A stretch of 64,000 bases of DNA from Sinohyriopsis cumingii (taxonomy: Eukaryota > Mollusca > Bivalvia > Unionida > Unionidae), in assembly GCA_028554795.2 (NCBI GenBank), contig CM068831.1, positions 38,933,144-38,997,143 on the forward strand, written 5' to 3'. The notes under the pieces are model-generated. The model made no database searches. It was not told the DNA's origin and saw only the letters and a program-made list of their open reading frames with translations. The position numbers and the translations under genes were made by a program. Numbering within the stretch: the stretch's first letter is position 1; the number at the start of each line of letters is the position of its first letter. Positions 61,904 through 64,000 of the stretch are shown here, piece by piece.

Positions 61904-64000
61904 CCTTAAAGCTAAGGTTAAAGATGACGTCCTTCTTTCAAAAACCCATCCATCAACGACAACTAGGATCAAAGTAAGCTTATTGCTGCGTGAATTATTC
62001 AAATGTAATGCATAGCGGCCTCAAACTCCGAGTCACTCTTAATGTGATACATTGTATGACTCTGTCTAATTATGTTTTTAATGATGCGAATAAACCACTT
62101 CTACATATATTAAGTTTATGGAGTGCTATTTCATACCAAACAAAGACATTTTGATCATGATTTAATGTTTCAAAACTGTAGAATAAATATGTATTTAGCA
62201 ACGTCAAAATGCTAAGAGTTAAAGACGCCCTTAAGTTTCTACACGTTGTTTTTCAAATCACTTTAGACACTCCTAGAACTAATTGGTCCTGATGCACAAA
62301 CAAAGTTAAAGTCTAAAAGGATAGTGAATGTAAGAATTCAAAGAATTCGAGTGTATACAATCGTTATTGTTGCTTCTCCTTTATAATATTTGTACATTGC
62401 AGGTAGGAATATAATAAAATGCCGCGGAAGTGTATTACGATTTATATATGCACAGTAGAGACAGATGTACCAACCGCAGATCAGCAACGAAATGATAATT
62501 CTAAAACTCGTACGTTGATAGTGTTTGTGCTTTAGCGCAACCCTCACCTAGAATTATGTTGTGCAGTCAAGTTTCATGATAAGAAATACACAGTCCGATG
62601 ACACTTCTTTGTGCAGACAAAATGCGCTAATATCTAGTTTGGAGTTCTATTTTTCGACGTACATGGATATTGTCAATTTGTTGCATAATGCATGCCATAA
62701 CTAATAGTACATTGTACAGTGCTGTGCTTAAAACAGAAGTATACTAAAAGATGTAACGTTTCGTATTCAGCCGATAATGTGGAGAAATTAAAAAAAAAAA
62801 AAGCACTGTTGAATCTGAATCTAATGTTATGCATTCTGTCGCACACACACATACATTCTAAAATACAGCTTGATATTATCTACAAATTAAAAAAAAGGTC
62901 AGGCATTGGTCTTCTTCCAGTTTTAATAGTATTACCGTTGAAAAATAAAATGGCCCTATTTTGTACAATCGTGGAGTGCGCCAGCCAAGAATCGATTTCA
63001 CGTGCATTTTGCAATAACCACTTTGTCTGCTGCAAAAAAAAATGTTTACATCTAAACTCCTCTCACCAAAAACTAAGATCCATAATTTTTAAACCATATT
63101 GCAAGTGTCCGCTTGAAACAGCAATTGAATTGTGCGCATCGAACTCATGATGAACAGATTATCCTAAGTTTTAAAATCGATCAGGTCAAACATCTTATTT
63201 TATTCAACTTTATACAAGATTATTAATTTAAAAAAAGTTCAAAATGTTATTATCAGTTTAGCGAATAACTTATGGATACATAGTATAAATGAGCAATACG
63301 TAGTAAAGATGAAAACAATGCATTCTCTTCTTTGATAACCAGCACGTAAAGAGAAAACTTGTATCGGAAATCATATCACCTCTAATGGATAATACATCGG
63401 AGAAAAGGGATGAAATTGTCTCAAAATTAATATAGCATTTTGTTCATATTGTATAATGTATAATTTCATTTCAGATTAGTACAGTGCAATATTCATTATC
63501 ATTTACAAGTGTGACAACTAAATAAATCTTATTGATAATTTTTCTTTAAAAAGTAGGAAACCTTTCCTCACGGAAAATACATTATTAATTAAATACGTAT
63601 TTATTAAAAATGGAATCAAAATGTTATATTTTTTCAATAAGTAACATAATGCTTTTCCTGAAAAGTGTTCCATGCCGAATATGTAGAGATCGAAGAACAC
63701 AAGATTACAAAACACAAGATTACAGATAAGTTACTAAACATATTGGGTAATAGCAAAGTTATCATACAGAACGAAACTGGAGACATGACAATTGTTTTTC
63801 TTATTCCATGTATTCGACATCGAACTAGATCATCAGCCAATACATGTAGTTGTTGTAGAATAACGATGAATACGACAGGTTACATAATATAACAAACTTA
63901 GGTATAGTGGATATCATCGTCATGGATATCGGACTACACATTTTGAACTGTTATCGTGGACACAGAGTGATTTAAGTTCACATAACTTTTCCAATTACAA
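61904..64000. repeat. Macrosatellite unit, copy 4 (first 2097 bp only)
   Basis: Fourth copy, cut by the end of the window. It shares two copy-1 states not seen in copies 2 and 3: the 13-A run near 62800 and GGATAA rather than GGTTAA near 63389. It also has a private 9-bp deletion near 63398 and a private G near 63782. This part of the unit holds no recognised gene or element. Confidence 0.96.

Noticed and set aside
1-64000. rDNA, histone or other functional gene cluster as the reason for tandem repetition
   Set aside because: No rRNA, histone, tRNA or snRNA sequence seen in the unit.
1-64000. CRISPR array or bacterial mobile element
   Set aside because: Repeats are 20.6 kb long, and the content is eukaryotic LINE, SINE and Gypsy sequence with microsatellites.

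Overview
This is eukaryotic, AT-rich, non-coding-type DNA. It is full of decayed transposable elements, microsatellites and homopolymer runs, and it has no operons, rRNA, tRNA or intact host gene that I can recognise. A tRNA-derived SINE (minus strand, about 8880-9155) and a short retroposon tail ending in (CAA)n (14994-15102) resemble repeats I know from mollusc genomes. A marine mollusc, perhaps a gastropod, is therefore my best guess for the host; that is inference.

The window is one head-to-tail tandem array. A unit of about 20.63 kb occurs three times in full (1-20628, 20629-41262, 41263-61903) and a fourth time in part (61904-64000). The unit lengths are 20628, 20634 and 20641 bp. Most differences are homopolymer or microsatellite changes plus scattered single bases. 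The exception is a block in the third copy (about 54706-60310), which differs from the other two copies at roughly 30 places.

Each unit is laid out as follows (copy 1 coordinates): 1-2182, AT-rich with nothing recognised; 2469-3660, a degraded Ty3/Gypsy-type fragment with a protease motif followed by an integrase zinc domain, cut by a 100-bp inverted duplication; 5285-8650, a CR1/L2-group LINE on the minus strand with endonuclease and reverse transcriptase pieces, carrying a 54-bp inverted duplication and a 17-bp tandem duplication; 8880-9155, a SINE on the minus strand; 9230-11465, a degraded RTE-like LINE on the plus strand; 12763-12872, a trinucleotide microsatellite that accounts for the length difference between units 1 and 2; 14994-15102, a mini-retroposon with 13-bp target-site duplications; 15471-17940, remnants that look like a Maverick/Polinton or adintovirus-type element (a piece of DNA polymerase exonuclease domain and the C-terminal part of a packaging ATPase); 17941-20628, nothing recognised.

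I see no set of genes working together. All recognisable coding material is inactivated mobile-element or viral-type sequence. The notable points are the macrosatellite itself, its mosaic pattern of variation, the Polinton-like relic amplified with it, and two perfect fold-back duplications inside separate retroelements. A collapsed, expanded or haplotype-mixed assembly cannot be excluded from sequence alone.
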